Positions 33,173 to 42,545 of a stretch of 44,533 nucleotides of DNA are shown one piece after another; the first letter of the stretch is position 1, and each line of letters begins with the position of its first letter. The DNA lies in assembly GCA_025964325.1 (NCBI GenBank), contig JAOPZA010000226.1, positions 1-44,533 of the forward strand, read 5' to 3'. The translations under genes were made by a program, and so were the position numbers. This DNA is from Conexibacter sp. GTDB taxonomy: Bacteria > Actinomycetota > Thermoleophilia > Solirubrobacterales > Solirubrobacteraceae. The notes under the pieces are model-generated. The model ran no database searches. It was given only the letters and a program-made list of their open reading frames with translations, and was not told the origin of the DNA.

Positions 33173-33877
33173 CTACGGCGCCGCGCGGCCGCCGACGCTC
33201 GCGCGCTCGTGCTGCCGGCGCAGCTCCGCCAGCAGCTGCTTCGAGTGCATCGCGCCGATCAGCTCGCGCAGCGGTTCGGCGCCGGAGGCGATGATCTCGA
33301 CCGCGCGGTCCTCCTCGACGGTGCCGGCGAGGCGGCCGAGCAGGACCCGCACCTCCTCCTCGACGAGCGGCGCGAGCGCCTCGCGGTAGCGGATCGTGTC
33401 GTAGACGGTGAAGCCGATCGCCTCGTCGTAGCCGCCGGCGCGGAAGCGCGAGATCGCCTCGATGATCTTCACGTCGTCGGCGTCGTAGCCGTAGCCGTTG
33501 GGGGTCAGCACGTCGAGCTGCTCGAGCCGCTCGAGCACGTTGCCGGGAACGTCGTAGGCCTCGCCCACGGCGCGGCGCGACGTGCGCCCCAGCTCGCGCG
33601 CCGCGACCGCGCGCTCGACGATCCGATCCTCCAGCGCGATCAGCGCCTCGAGCCGCTCGGGCGCGTCGCGCAGCAGCTCGCGGATCACACGCAGCGGCAT
33701 GAAGCGCTCCTCCTGCAGCCGCTTGATGAGGCGGATCCGGTCGACGTAGTCGGGCGGATACCAGGCCATGTTGCGGCTCGTGCGCACGACGTCGTCGGTC
33801 TCGCCCAGCAGGCCCTCGCGCAGGTAGTGCTTGATCGTGCCCGTGCTGACGCCGGAGCGCTCCGCCAGCTCGCTCAT
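33173..33877 (-). CDS. MerR family transcriptional regulator
   Basis: This product of about 234 residues has an N-terminal MerR winged helix (MSELAERSGVSTGTIKHYLREGLL, then YPPDYVDRIRLIKRLQEERFMPLRVIREL). A coiled-coil linker (LIALEDRIVERAVAARELG) and a second, larger helical effector domain with a partial repeat of a DNA-binding-like motif (VLERLEQLDVLTPNGYGYDADDVKIIEAI) follow. I chose ATG 33877. A TTG at 33964 would overlap the CoA-transferase gene and add a tail encoded by a palindromic repeat. It is the last gene of the acyl-CoA operon and, like LiuR in liu clusters, probably regulates it. Confidence 0.9.
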   Translation of the reverse strand: MSELAERSGVSTGTIKHYLREGLLGETDDVVRTSRNMAWYPPDYVDRIRLIKRLQEERFMPLRVIRELLRDAPERLEALIALEDRIVERAVAARELGRTSRRAVGEAYDVPGNVLERLEQLDVLTPNGYGYDADDVKIIEAISRFRAGGYDEAIGFTVYDTIRYREALAPLVEEEVRVLLGRLAGTVEEDRAVEIIASGAEPLRELIGAMHSKQLLAELRRQHERASVGGRAAP

Positions 33878-33915
33878 CTTCAACAGGCCGTCCGCCCGCC
33901 CGGTCGCGTACGAGG

Positions 33916-33938
33916 AGGATCGGCCTCTGGCCGATCCT
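33916..33938. repeat. Palindromic repeat 1
   Basis: Ten-base-pair perfect arms AGGATCGGCC/GGCCGATCCT with loop TCT. It lies just before the MerR ATG. In the long-start MerR frame it reads GSARGRSS, nearly the same peptide as repeat 2. Confidence 0.75.
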
Positions 33939-33956
33939 TCAGCCGATTTCACGCGC

Positions 33957-35236
33957 TCAGGCAAGGAACGATCTCCGTGGCCCGTCGCCGGAGGATCGGC
34001 CCCCGGCCGATCCTCCGATGGAATCGGCGTCAGCCGATTCGACCGCTCCCGCGACAGCTCCCGACGCCTTCAACGCCGCGATCTCGGCCGCGTCGTAGCC
34101 GGCGGCGGCGAGCACCGCGTCGGTGTGCTCGCCGAGGACGGGGCCCGGCGCCCGCGCCGCGTCGCCCGGCGTGCGGCTGAGCTTGATCGGCAGCCCCAGC
34201 AGCCGGACCGGCTCGGCCGCGCCGGGCTGGTCGAGGCCGACCACCATCTCGCGCGCGCGCACGAGCTCGGAGTCGAGCGCCTCGCCGAGCTCGAGCAGCG
34301 GCTCGAGGCAGCAGTCGTGCTCACCGGCGAACGCCTCCCACTGTGCACGGGTGCGGCCGCGGAAGATCCGCTCGACGTCGCGGTGGGCGTCGGAGCCCGC
34401 GCCCTCGAACTGACGCTCGATCAGGTCCTCGCGCCCCACGCCGCGGCACCACGCCTGCCAGAACTTCGGCTCGAGCGCCCCGAGCGTCACCCAGCCGTCC
34501 TCGCATGCGTAGGGCCGGTAGCAGAGCAGCGAGCCGGAGAGCGGGAGCCGCCCGCGCCGCGGCGCCTGGCCGTCGGCGAAGAACTGCGCGGCGACCATCG
34601 CCAGCCACGACAGCGAGCCGTCGAACATCGAGATGTCGACGACCTGCCCCTTCCCCGAGCGCTCGCGCTCCCGCAGCGCGGCGAGGATCCCGACCGCCGC
34701 CATCAGCGCGCCGCCGCCGATGTCGGCGATCTGGCCGGCCGCCTGCACCGGCGCTCCGCCCGCCTCGCCGGTCAGTCCCAGCAGGCCGTTGAGGCCGAGG
34801 TAGTTCATGTCGTGACCGGCGCGCTGCGCCGCCGGGCCGTCCTGGCCGTAGCCGGTGATCGCGCAGTAGACGAGGCCCGCGTTCGCCTGCGCGAGCCGCT
34901 CGTAGCCGACGCCGAGGCGGTCGAGCACACCCGGCCGGAAGGACTCCAGCAGCACGTCGTGGTCGGCCGCCAGCCGCAGCAGCACCTCGCGCCCGCGCTC
35001 CGACTTGAGGTCGATGCGGATCGAGCGCTTGTTGCGGTTGAGCGAGAGGAACAGCGCCGACCGCGCGCTCTCCTCGACGCCCTCGACGTACGGCGGCGAC
35101 CAGCGGATGTAGTCGCCGATGCCGGTGTCCTCGACCTTCAGCACCTCGGCACCGAGGTCGGCCAGCAGCAGCGAGCAGAAGCCGCCCGGCAGCAGCCGGC
35201 TCAGGTCGAGGACCCGCAGCCCTGTCAACGGCCCAC

Positions 35237-35240
<4 letters not shown>
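33957..35240 (-). CDS. CaiB/BaiF type III CoA-transferase
   Basis: This 427-residue enzyme moves CoA between acyl-CoA and carboxylic acids. It begins GPLTGLRVLDLSRLLPGGFCSLLLADLGAEVLKVED, the family N-terminus. Later come NRNKRSIRIDLKSERG, LLESFRPGVLDRLGVGYERL and GYGQDGPAAQRAGHDMNYLGLNGLL; an Asp in this region (RAGHD) is the catalytic residue in the family. GTG 35240 overlaps the BKACE stop (GTGA). The last 25 residues (VESADADSIGGSAGGRSSGD) are encoded by two palindromic repeats and are not part of the normal fold. Confidence 0.94.
33989..34017. repeat. Palindromic repeat 2
   Basis: Thirteen-base-pair perfect arms CGGAGGATCGGCC/GGCCGATCCTCCG with loop CCC. In the CoA-transferase frame it reads IGGSAGGRSSG. 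It shares GAGGATCGGCC with repeat 1. Confidence 0.8.
34021..34040. repeat. Palindromic repeat 3
   Basis: GAATCGGC/GCCGATTC arms (8 bp) with loop GTCA, 3 bp from repeat 2. It encodes ESADADS in the CoA-transferase tail. Confidence 0.65.
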
Positions 35241-36174
<934 letters not shown>

Positions 36175-36178
<4 letters not shown>

Positions 36179-37749
36179 ACGGGCACCACTCCATGTCGCT
36201 TCCATGGCCGCTCGACGCGCTTGCCCTCGGCCATCTCGAGCGCGCGGCAGATCGTCGGGCGCGTCTCGCGCGGGTCGATCACGTCGTCGATCATCCCGTT
36301 TCCGGCGGCGACGTAGACGTCGATGACCTCGCGGTAGGCGGCGACCAGCTCGGCCTTTCTGGCGGCCGGGTCCTCGGCCTCCTCGAGCGCTCGGCGCATG
36401 ACGATCTCGACCGCGCCCTCCGCCCCCATCACGCTGATCTCGGCGCTCGGCCAGGCGACGATCAGGTCGGGCTCGTAGGCCTTCCCGCACATCACGTAGT
36501 AGCCGGCGCCGTAGGCCTTGCGCACGACGACGGTGACCTTCGGCACGGTCGCGTTCGCGACCGCGTAGAGCATCTTCGCGCCGTGGCGGATGATGCCGGC
36601 CGCCTCGACCTTCGTGCCGACCATGAAGCCGGGGACGTCCTGCAGGAACAGCAGCGGGATGCCGTAGGCGTTGCAGAGGTTGACGAAGCGCGCGGCCTTG
36701 TCGGCGGAGTCGATGTCGAGGATGCCGCCGAGCTGTCTCGGCTGGTTGGCGACGATCCCGACGGAGCGACCGTCGAAGCGCGCGAAGCAGGTGATGATCG
36801 TCTTCGCCCACTGCGGCTTCAGGTCGAACCAGACGCCGTCGTCGACGATCCGCCGGATCACCTCGTACATGTCGTAGGCCTTGCGGTTGGACTCCGGCAG
36901 CACGTCGAGCAGCTCGTCGTCCATGCGGTCGACCGGGTCGCTGCTCGGCCGCCGCGGCGGCGCGACCTCGCAGTGCTGGGGCATGTAGGAGAGGTACTGC
37001 TTGATGCGCTCGACGCACTCGACGTCGTCGGCCACCTCGAGGTCGCCGACGCCGGACGTGCGGCAGTGCACGCGCGAGCCGCCGAGCTCCTCCTGCGTGA
37101 CGTCCTCCCCGATGGCGGCGCGCACGAGGTGCGGTCCGGCGAGCGCCATCGAGCCGCGCCCCTTCACCATCGGCACGAAGTCGGCGAGGCCGGGGATGTA
37201 CGCGGTGCCCGCCGCGCACGGGCCCATCAGCGCCGCGACCTGTGGGATCACGCCGCTCATCACGACCTCCTCGCGGAAGAGGTGGCCGGAGCCGGCGAAG
37301 AGCGAGCCGACCGCCTCCTGGATGCGCGCACCGGCCGAGTCGAGCAGCCACACGAAGGGGATCCGCTTCGACAGCGCCAGCTCGCGCAGGCGCGTCACCT
37401 TGATCTCCCCCGTCATCCCCATCGAGCCCGCCATCACGGTGAAGTCGTAGGCGCAGACGGCGACCATGCGGCCGTCGACCTTTCCGTAGCCGGTGATCAC
37501 GCCGTCGGCCGGCGCGACCTTGCCCTCGAGCGCGCGGACCGAGAAGTGGATGCCGGCGTGGATGCCGAGCTCGGTGAAGCTGCCGTCGTCGATCAGCAGC
37601 GCGATCCGCTCGCGCGCGGTCAGCTTCTCGGCCGCGTGCTGCTTCGCGATCTTCTCCTCGCCGCCGCCGATCCGAGCGCTCGCACGGCGTGCGTGCAGGT
37701 CCTCGACGAGCGGCCGCAGCAGGCTCCGGGGCGTCAGCGCCCGGTCCAT
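36175..37749 (-). CDS. Acyl-CoA carboxylase carboxyltransferase (beta) subunit
   Basis: This 524-residue protein matches the 510-540-residue PccB/MccB type. N-terminal half: HAAEKLTARERIALLIDDGSF, GKVDGRMVAVCAYDFTVMAGSMG (acyl-CoA site), LDSAGARIQEAVGSL. C-terminal half: RFDGRSVGIVANQPRQLGGILDIDSADKAARF, LFLQDVPGFMVGTKVE (biotin pocket), and VRKAYGAGYYVMCG. It transfers CO2 from carboxybiotin to an acyl-CoA. No biotin carboxylase/BCCP alpha subunit is encoded in the window, so it must use one from elsewhere. ATG 37749 lies inside the last 16 bp of the enoyl-CoA hydratase gene. The cluster (acyl-CoA dehydrogenase, hydratase, MerR) favours a methylcrotonyl-CoA-like substrate, but propionyl- or acetyl-CoA cannot be ruled out. 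Confidence 0.93.
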
Positions 37750-38519
37750 CTCGGCTCCCGTCTCTCGAAGAAGGCGCTGACGCCCTCCTGGATGTCCTCG
37801 CTCGCGAACGCGATCGTCAGCTGCGACTGCAGGAACGCGAGCGCATCCTCGAACGCCATGTCCTGCTGACGGTAGATCGCATCCTTGCCCAGCCGCATCA
37901 TCAACGGCGACTTCGCCGCCAACCGGGTCGCCCAGTCGGCGACGGCCGCGTCGAACTCGGCGGCCGGCACGACCCGGTTGACGAGCCCGATCCGCTCCGC
38001 CTCACGCGCCTCGATCTGCTCTCCCAGCAGCAGCAGCTCGGTCGTCTTCTTGCGGCCGACGTTGCGGTAGATCAGCGCCATGATCATGAACGGGAAGACC
38101 CCGACGTCGATCTCCGGCGTCCCGAACCGCACGCCATCCCGCGCGACGATCAGGTCGCATGCGAGCGCAAGCCCCAGCGCCCCCGCCAGCACATGCCCGT
38201 TCGCCGCGCAGAGCGTCGGCTTCCCCAACTGGCCGATCAACGCGAACAATCGCGGAAAGCGGCCGATCCCGGCGTGCTTGAGCACCAACGGCACCTCCGC
38301 CGCGAAAGCGCCCAGGTTCCCACCCGAGGAGAACACCTTCTCGTGCGTCGAGGTCAGCACCACGCACCGCACAGCGTCATCGTCGCGCGCCGCCACGAAC
38401 GCCGCCAGCAGATCGTCGAGCAACGCATCCGAGAGCGCATTGCGCGTCTCCGGCTGATCCAGCGCAATCGTCGCCACGCCGTCGACGACGGCGTAGCGCA
38501 GGGTGCCGTAGGGGGACAA
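37734..38519 (-). CDS. Enoyl-CoA hydratase/isomerase family protein
   Basis: This 261-residue crotonase has RYAVVDGVATIALDQPETRNALSDALLDDL at the N-terminus, SSGGNLGAFAAE (oxyanion-hole loop) and CAANGHVLAGALGLALACDLIVARDGVRFGTPEIDVGVFP. The catalytic Glu of the classical hydratase loop (ACDLIVA...FGTPEI) is at the GTPE position. I chose TTG 38519 because GGAGG lies 4 nt upstream and the family N-terminus then fits. A GTG at 38564 would begin inside a regulatory palindrome. It is the first gene of the operon. It could hydrate methylglutaconyl-CoA, by analogy with LiuC. Confidence 0.9.
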   Translation of the reverse strand: MSPYGTLRYAVVDGVATIALDQPETRNALSDALLDDLLAAFVAARDDDAVRCVVLTSTHEKVFSSGGNLGAFAAEVPLVLKHAGIGRFPRLFALIGQLGKPTLCAANGHVLAGALGLALACDLIVARDGVRFGTPEIDVGVFPFMIMALIYRNVGRKKTTELLLLGEQIEAREAERIGLVNRVVPAAEFDAAVADWATRLAAKSPLMMRLGKDAIYRQQDMAFEDALAFLQSQLTIAFASEDIQEGVSAFFERREPRWTGR

Positions 38520-38540
38520 GCGGCCTCCGTGTCGCCGTCG

Positions 38541-38592
38541 AGAGTGGGACGTGCCACTTCCCACTCTGACGGATCGACCCGCGACCCGTCAA
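38541..38592 (-). promoter_or_regulatory. Acyl-CoA operon promoter with palindromic operator
   Basis: On the minus strand, -35 TTGACG (38592-38587), a 17-bp spacer and a weak -10 TCAGAG (38569-38564). A perfect inverted repeat AGAGTGGGA/TCCCACTCT (38541-38549 and 38559-38567, 9-bp spacer) covers the -10 and start site. Confidence 0.5.
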
Positions 38593-38879
38593 GCGACGCG
38601 CCGCGACGCCGAGTCGTGCAACGGCGATCGCTGGGTGGGGACTCGGTGTCGGGCACGACGAACGTGCCAGGTCGCTTCTCGTCGATGAAGCGCGCGAAGG
38701 GCGGTGGCTGGACCTACACGGCGCCCCACGACACCTTCCCCGGCTGGTACCTCGCGACCGCGGGCGGGCGCGTACCGGCGCCGTGGAAAGTAGGAAGTCC
38801 TACTGTTTACTTGGCCGGTGGGTTGCGGTAGCGTCGGCGCGACCGAGGACGAACGAACGCGCAGAGGAGAGATCGCGAG
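38570..38879. other. Intergenic region between the divergent acyl-CoA units
   Basis: The 360 bp between the hydratase and acyl-CoA dehydrogenase genes hold the two palindromic operators and promoters described separately. A plus-strand frame from GTG 38646 to TAG 38831 (61 codons, containing GGGWTYTAPHDTFPGWYLATA) looks faintly protein-like. It has no SD, and its stop codon lies in the -10 box of the next gene, so I do not call it a gene. It may be a remnant. Confidence 0.4.
38789..38834 (+). promoter_or_regulatory. Acyl-CoA dehydrogenase promoter with palindromic operator
   Basis: AGTAGGAAGTCCTACT (38789-38804) is a perfect 7-bp inverted repeat around AG. It lies 1 bp upstream of -35 TTTACT (38806-38811), which is followed by a 17-bp spacer and -10 TAGCGT (38829-38834). 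This is the best-formed promoter in the window. Confidence 0.62.
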
Positions 38880-40094
38880 ATGGCCAGCGCCGCCGACGAT
38901 GTGCTGAAGCCCGACTTCGGCGCCCAGCGCAAGCACTTCATCTTCGAGGAGGAGCACGACCGGCTGCGCGAGTCGATCCGCCGCTTCGTCGAGACGGAGC
39001 TGACGCCCCACGCCGAGGAGTGGGAGGAGACGACGTTTCCCGACTCGGTCTTCCATCGCATGGGCGAGCTCGGCTTCCTCGGCCTCTCCGTGCCCGAGCA
39101 GTACGGCGGCCAGGGCGGCGACTACTACGCCAACCTCGTGCTGGCCGAGGAGCTGACGCGGGCGAACTCCGGCGGCCTCGCGATGGGCGTCGCCGTCCAC
39201 ACCGACATGGCGACGCCGCCGATCCTCGCATTCGGCACCGAGGAGCAGAGACAGCGCTACGTGACGCCGTCGATGCGCGGCCAGAAGATCGCCTGCCTCG
39301 GCATCACGGAGCCCGATGCCGGCTCCGACGTCGCCGGGATCAAGACGCGCGCCGTGCGCGACGGCGACGAGTACGTGATCAACGGCTCGAAGACCTACAT
39401 CACCAACGGGCACCGCGCTGACTACATCGTGCTCCTGACGAAGACCGACCCCGACGCCGGCCGGGCACACGAGGGCGAAGCCCGAGGGTCGGGCTTCACG
39501 CTCTTCATCGTCGACATGGACCTGCCGGGCGTGATCCGCGAGAGAAAGCTCGTCAAGCTCGGGATGCACAGCTCCGACACCGCGCTGCTCGCGTTCCAGG
39601 ACGTGCGCGTCCCGGCCGACGCGGTCCTCGGCGAGGCCGGCAAGGGCTTCTACCACATCATGTGGGAGCTCCAGGGCGAGCGGCTGATCGGCGCCGCCGG
39701 CTGCGTCGCCGGTGCGCAGCTCTGCTTCGAGAAGACGCTCCAGTACGCGAAGGAGCGGACCGCCTTCGGCCGGCAGATCGGGAAGTTCCAGGTCACACGC
39801 CACAAGTTCGCCGAGATGGCGACGAAGATCGAGAGCGCGCGGCAGATGGTCTACGTGACCGCCTGGCGCTTCAGCAACGGCGAGTACCCGGTGCGTGAGA
39901 TCTCGATGGCGAAGCTGCACGCCGCGCGCGTCGCGGTCGAGGTGGCCGACGAGTGCATCCAGATCCACGGCGGCGCCGGCTACATGAAGGAGTACGGCGT
40001 CGAGCGCGTCTGGCGCGACATGCGGCTCAACCGCATCGGCGCCGGCACCGACGAGGTCATGCTCGACGTGATCGGGCGTTCCTACGGACTCTAG
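38880..40094 (+). CDS. Acyl-CoA dehydrogenase, isovaleryl-CoA-dehydrogenase-like
   Basis: This 404-residue flavoprotein forms the alpha,beta double bond of an acyl-CoA. Motifs: FGAQRKHFIFEEEHDRLRESIRRF, LGITEPDAGSDVAGIKTRA (FAD), ERTAFGRQIGKFQ, IHGGAGYMKEYGVERVWRDMR. The usual catalytic Glu near the C-terminus (YEGT) is replaced by IGAGTDEV, as in isovaleryl-CoA dehydrogenase. A Glu in helix G (Glu267, in LQGERL) supplies the base, as in IVD/LCAD. A short insertion, AHEGEARGSG, is encoded by a palindromic repeat. SD-like GAGGAG lies upstream of ATG 38880. It is divergent from the hydratase-carboxyltransferase operon, which fits a leucine-like branched-acyl route. Confidence 0.94.
   Translation: MASAADDVLKPDFGAQRKHFIFEEEHDRLRESIRRFVETELTPHAEEWEETTFPDSVFHRMGELGFLGLSVPEQYGGQGGDYYANLVLAEELTRANSGGLAMGVAVHTDMATPPILAFGTEEQRQRYVTPSMRGQKIACLGITEPDAGSDVAGIKTRAVRDGDEYVINGSKTYITNGHRADYIVLLTKTDPDAGRAHEGEARGSGFTLFIVDMDLPGVIRERKLVKLGMHSSDTALLAFQDVRVPADAVLGEAGKGFYHIMWELQGERLIGAAGCVAGAQLCFEKTLQYAKERTAFGRQIGKFQVTRHKFAEMATKIESARQMVYVTAWRFSNGEYPVREISMAKLHAARVAVEVADECIQIHGGAGYMKEYGVERVWRDMRLNRIGAGTDEVMLDVIGRSYGL
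39477..39497. repeat. Palindromic repeat 5, inside acyl-CoA dehydrogenase
   Basis: Perfect 9-bp arms GAAGCCCGA/TCGGGCTTC with loop GGG. In frame it encodes EARGSGF, inside a surface loop where most family members have only a few residues. Confidence 0.75.
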
Positions 40095-40106
40095 AGAGGA
40101 CTGCGC

Positions 40107-40514
40107 ATGAGCGAGCAGCAGCAGGAGATCGTCGCCGGCGACGGCTATGCCGTCGGCTGCCTCGAGGCGCTGGGACAGGGCCCGGGCTTCCGCAAGATCC
40201 GCAGCGGCCTCGGCGTGACCGCGTTCGGCATCAACGCGATCGTGATGCCGCCGGGCTACGAGACCGGCGGCCATTACCACGAGGAGCAGGAGGAGACGTA
40301 CTTCGTGCACGCCGGCCGGATCGCGATGACGTTCGGCGACGGCACGACCCACGAGCTGGGACCGGGCGGGATCGCCCGCGTCGACGCGCACACGGTGCGC
40401 GCGGTCAAGAACGTCGGCGAGGGCGAGGCCGTCTACGTGATCGCCGGCGGCAAGGACGGCTACGTCGGTCGCGACGGGAGGCTCGTGGACGGCGAGGGGG
40501 CGCCGGGGCGGTAG
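40107..40514 (+). CDS. Cupin-domain protein
   Basis: This 135-residue single-domain cupin has motif 1 GGHYHEEQEETYFVHAGRIAMTFGDG, with two His and a Glu for metal binding. Motif 2, GGIARVDAHTVRAVKNVGEG, has a His. It starts 12 nt after the acyl-CoA dehydrogenase stop with SD GAGGA, so it is co-transcribed. The function is not predictable: such proteins range from small dioxygenases and isomerases to binding proteins. Confidence 0.85.
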   Translation: MSEQQQEIVAGDGYAVGCLEALGQGPGFRKIRSGLGVTAFGINAIVMPPGYETGGHYHEEQEETYFVHAGRIAMTFGDGTTHELGPGGIARVDAHTVRAVKNVGEGEAVYVIAGGKDGYVGRDGRLVDGEGAPGR

Positions 40515-40558
40515 CGCGCGCTCGGGTGCGACCGGCTCCCTCGTCGGGCGCCTGCCCC

Positions 40559-40564
40559 TAGAGT
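40559..40564 (+). promoter_or_regulatory. -10-like element before SDR gene
   Basis: TAGAGT lies 42 nt before ATG 40607, which has its own SD (AGGAG). It is a possible separate promoter; no clear -35 was seen. Confidence 0.3.
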
Positions 40565-40606
40565 CCGCGGCCAACCTCGAACCCGGCAACACAGGAGCGT
40601 TCACGC

Positions 40607-41434
40607 ATGGGAGTACTGGACGACAAGGTCGCGATCGTCACGGGCAGCGCGCGCGGCATCGGACGCGCGACGGCGGAGCTGCTGTCCGAGCACGGCGCGA
40701 AGGTCCTGATCAACGACCTCGACGGCGACGTCGCCCAGCAGACCGCCTCCGAGATCGCCGGCGAGACGACCGTCTACGCCGGGGACCTGACGAAGGGCGA
40801 CGCGCCCGACCAGCTCGTCCGGACGGCGATCGACACGTGGGGCAAGATCGACATCGTCGTCAACAACGCCGGCTACACGCTCGACGCGCCGATCCACAGA
40901 CTGAGCGACGACTGGTGGCAGCGGATGCTCGACATCCACGTGACGGTGCCGTTCAGAGTGATCCGCGCGGCCGCGCCGCACCTGCGCGAGCCGGCGAAGC
41001 AGGAGCGCGAGGAGGGGCGCGAGGTCTATCGCAAGATCGTCAACGTCTCCTCCACCTCCGGCACGATGGGCAACGCCGGCCAGGCGAACTACTCGGCCGC
41101 CAAGTCAGCGGTCGTCGGCCTGACGAAGACGCTGGCGAAGGAGTGGGGCCAGTTCAAGGTGAACTCCAACGCGGTCGCGTTCGGCTTCGTCGACACGCGC
41201 CTGACGCAGTCGAAGGACGACGCCAACAGAATGGTGATCGACGGCGAGGAGGTCCAGCTCGGGATCCCCGACCAGCTGCGCGGGATGTCGCAGATGCTGA
41301 TCCCGCTCGGCCGCGCGGCCTCGCCGCGGGAGGCAGCCGGCGGCGTCTTCTTCCTCTGCTCGCCGTGGTCGAACTACGTTCACGGCCAGGTGCTGAACGT
41401 CACCGGCGGGCTCTTCACCGGGATGACGACCTGA
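40607..41434 (+). CDS. Short-chain dehydrogenase/reductase (FabG-like)
   Basis: This 275-residue classical SDR has TGSARGIGRA (NAD(P) glycine motif), VVNNAG, and the catalytic Ser-Tyr-Lys set in NVSSTSGTMGNAGQANYSAAKSAVVGLTKTLAKEW. VTGGLFTGM lies at the C-terminus. An Asp after the second strand (LINDLDGD) favours NAD(H). The sequence resembles 3-hydroxyacyl-CoA or 3-oxoacyl reductases of the FabG type, so in this cluster it could oxidise the hydroxyacyl product of the hydratase to the beta-keto compound that BKACE cleaves. A stretch after HLREPAKQ is longer than usual (EREEGREVYRK). ATG 40607 has AGGAG 10 nt upstream. Confidence 0.93.
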   Translation: MGVLDDKVAIVTGSARGIGRATAELLSEHGAKVLINDLDGDVAQQTASEIAGETTVYAGDLTKGDAPDQLVRTAIDTWGKIDIVVNNAGYTLDAPIHRLSDDWWQRMLDIHVTVPFRVIRAAAPHLREPAKQEREEGREVYRKIVNVSSTSGTMGNAGQANYSAAKSAVVGLTKTLAKEWGQFKVNSNAVAFGFVDTRLTQSKDDANRMVIDGEEVQLGIPDQLRGMSQMLIPLGRAASPREAAGGVFFLCSPWSNYVHGQVLNVTGGLFTGMTT

Positions 41435-41437
41435 GCG

Positions 41438-41465
41438 GCGCTCCGCGCCGCCGCTAGCGGAGCGC
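41438..41465. terminator. Bidirectional terminator between SDR and aminotransferase
   Basis: Stem GCGCTCCGC/GCGGAGCGC (9 bp) with a 10-nt loop fills the 19-bp gap between the convergent stops and overlaps the aminotransferase stop codon. A smaller GGCGC-TCC-GCGCC hairpin is nested in the left arm. Confidence 0.6.
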
Positions 41466-42545
41466 GGCGAGCAGGCGGTCGAGGTCGTCGTCGTTCGACC
41501 AGCCGCCGACGGAGGCGCGCACCAGCTCGCCGCCGGGCAGCGGGCGGACGACGACGCCGGCCGCCGCGAGCCGCTCGACGGTCGCCTGGGGATCGTCCTC
41601 GCGCCAGGCGACGAGCGTCGTGCGATCGCGGCCGAGCACCTGCCGGCCGCGCTCGCGCAGGGCATCGGCGGCCCGCTCGGCGAGGGCGTGCGCCCGCGCG
41701 AGGACGGCGTCCCAGCCGGCCGCGCCGAGCGTCTCGAGCGCCGCCAGCGCGTGCGCCAGCGACGCGCTCGGGAGCGCCGGCGTGTCGTAGGCGCGGGCGT
41801 CACGGGCCGGCTCGCTGTCGAGCCCGGCGGACGCGTCGGCAAGGTTGAGGTAGCCGGGCGTGAGCGGGCGCAGCCGCTCGCGCAGCGAAGGCGAGACGTA
41901 GAGCATGCCGCTGCCGTCGGGGCCGCAGAGCCACTTCTGGCCCGAGCCCGCATAGGCGTCGGCGCCGAGCGCGGCGACGTCGATCGCGACCGCGCCGACG
42001 CCCTGGGCGCCGTCGAGCAGGACCGGCGCGTCGAGCTCGCGCAGCGCCGCGGGGGCGAGCGCGCCGCTGATCCAGCTGACGTGCGAGCAGACGACGAGCC
42101 GCGTGCGCGGACCGGCGGCGTCGGCGATCGCGGCGAACGGCGCGGTCCGCACCTCGATCCCGCGGGCGCGCAGCCCGGCGAGCGGCCCGTAGACGCCGGG
42201 ATGCTCGTCGACGCTCGTGAGCACCTCGTCGCCCGGCTGCAGGTCGAGCGAGCTCAGTACGCGACCGATCCCGTCGGTCGTCGACGTCGTCAGCGCGACG
42301 TCGGCGGGCGCGGCGCCGAGGCGGGCGGCGTAGGCGCTGCGCAGCGCATCTCTGTGGGCGCGCTGGCGCTCGACGTGCGGCAGGCCGCCGCGGCCCTGGT
42401 CCTCCTCGCGACGCAGCTCGTCGCACGCGGCCGCCGTCGCCGCGAGCGGGACGGGACCGTTCGTCCCGGCGTTGAGATACGCGAGCCGGCTGAGGACGGG
42501 GAACCGCGCGCGGAGCGTGGCGAGCCCGTCCTCGGCCGCGCTCAC
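41454..42545 (-). CDS. Class V aminotransferase (PLP-dependent, cysteine desulfurase-like fold)
   Basis: This 363-residue fold type I PLP enzyme starts VSAAEDGLATLRARFPVLSRLAYLNAGTNGPVP, the class V N-terminus. It has TTSTTDGIGRVL (phosphate loop), VVCSHVSWISGALAP, VLLDGAQGVGAVAIDVAALGADAYAGSGQKWLCGP (Asp and the PLP lysine) and SGMLYVSPSLR. It lacks the cysteine loop of IscS/SufS, so an isopenicillin-N-epimerase/CsdB-like or unassigned transaminase or lyase is more likely than Fe-S desulfurase. GTG 42545 overlaps the pyrophosphatase stop (GTGA). The substrate is unknown. Confidence 0.91.
   Translation of the reverse strand: MSAAEDGLATLRARFPVLSRLAYLNAGTNGPVPLAATAAACDELRREEDQGRGGLPHVERQRAHRDALRSAYAARLGAAPADVALTTSTTDGIGRVLSSLDLQPGDEVLTSVDEHPGVYGPLAGLRARGIEVRTAPFAAIADAAGPRTRLVVCSHVSWISGALAPAALRELDAPVLLDGAQGVGAVAIDVAALGADAYAGSGQKWLCGPDGSGMLYVSPSLRERLRPLTPGYLNLADASAGLDSEPARDARAYDTPALPSASLAHALAALETLGAAGWDAVLARAHALAERAADALRERGRQVLGRDRTTLVAWREDDPQATVERLAAAGVVVRPLPGGELVRASVGGWSNDDDLDRLLAALR

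Noticed and set aside
38646-38831. Possible 61-codon plus-strand gene with GGGWTYTAPHDTFPGW
   Set aside because: No SD, and its stop codon lies inside the -10 of the acyl-CoA dehydrogenase promoter; at most a remnant.
41454-42545. SufS/IscS cysteine desulfurase of the Fe-S system
   Set aside because: The class V fold is right, but the catalytic cysteine loop is absent and the gene is in an operon with pyrophosphatase, far from erpA-bolA.
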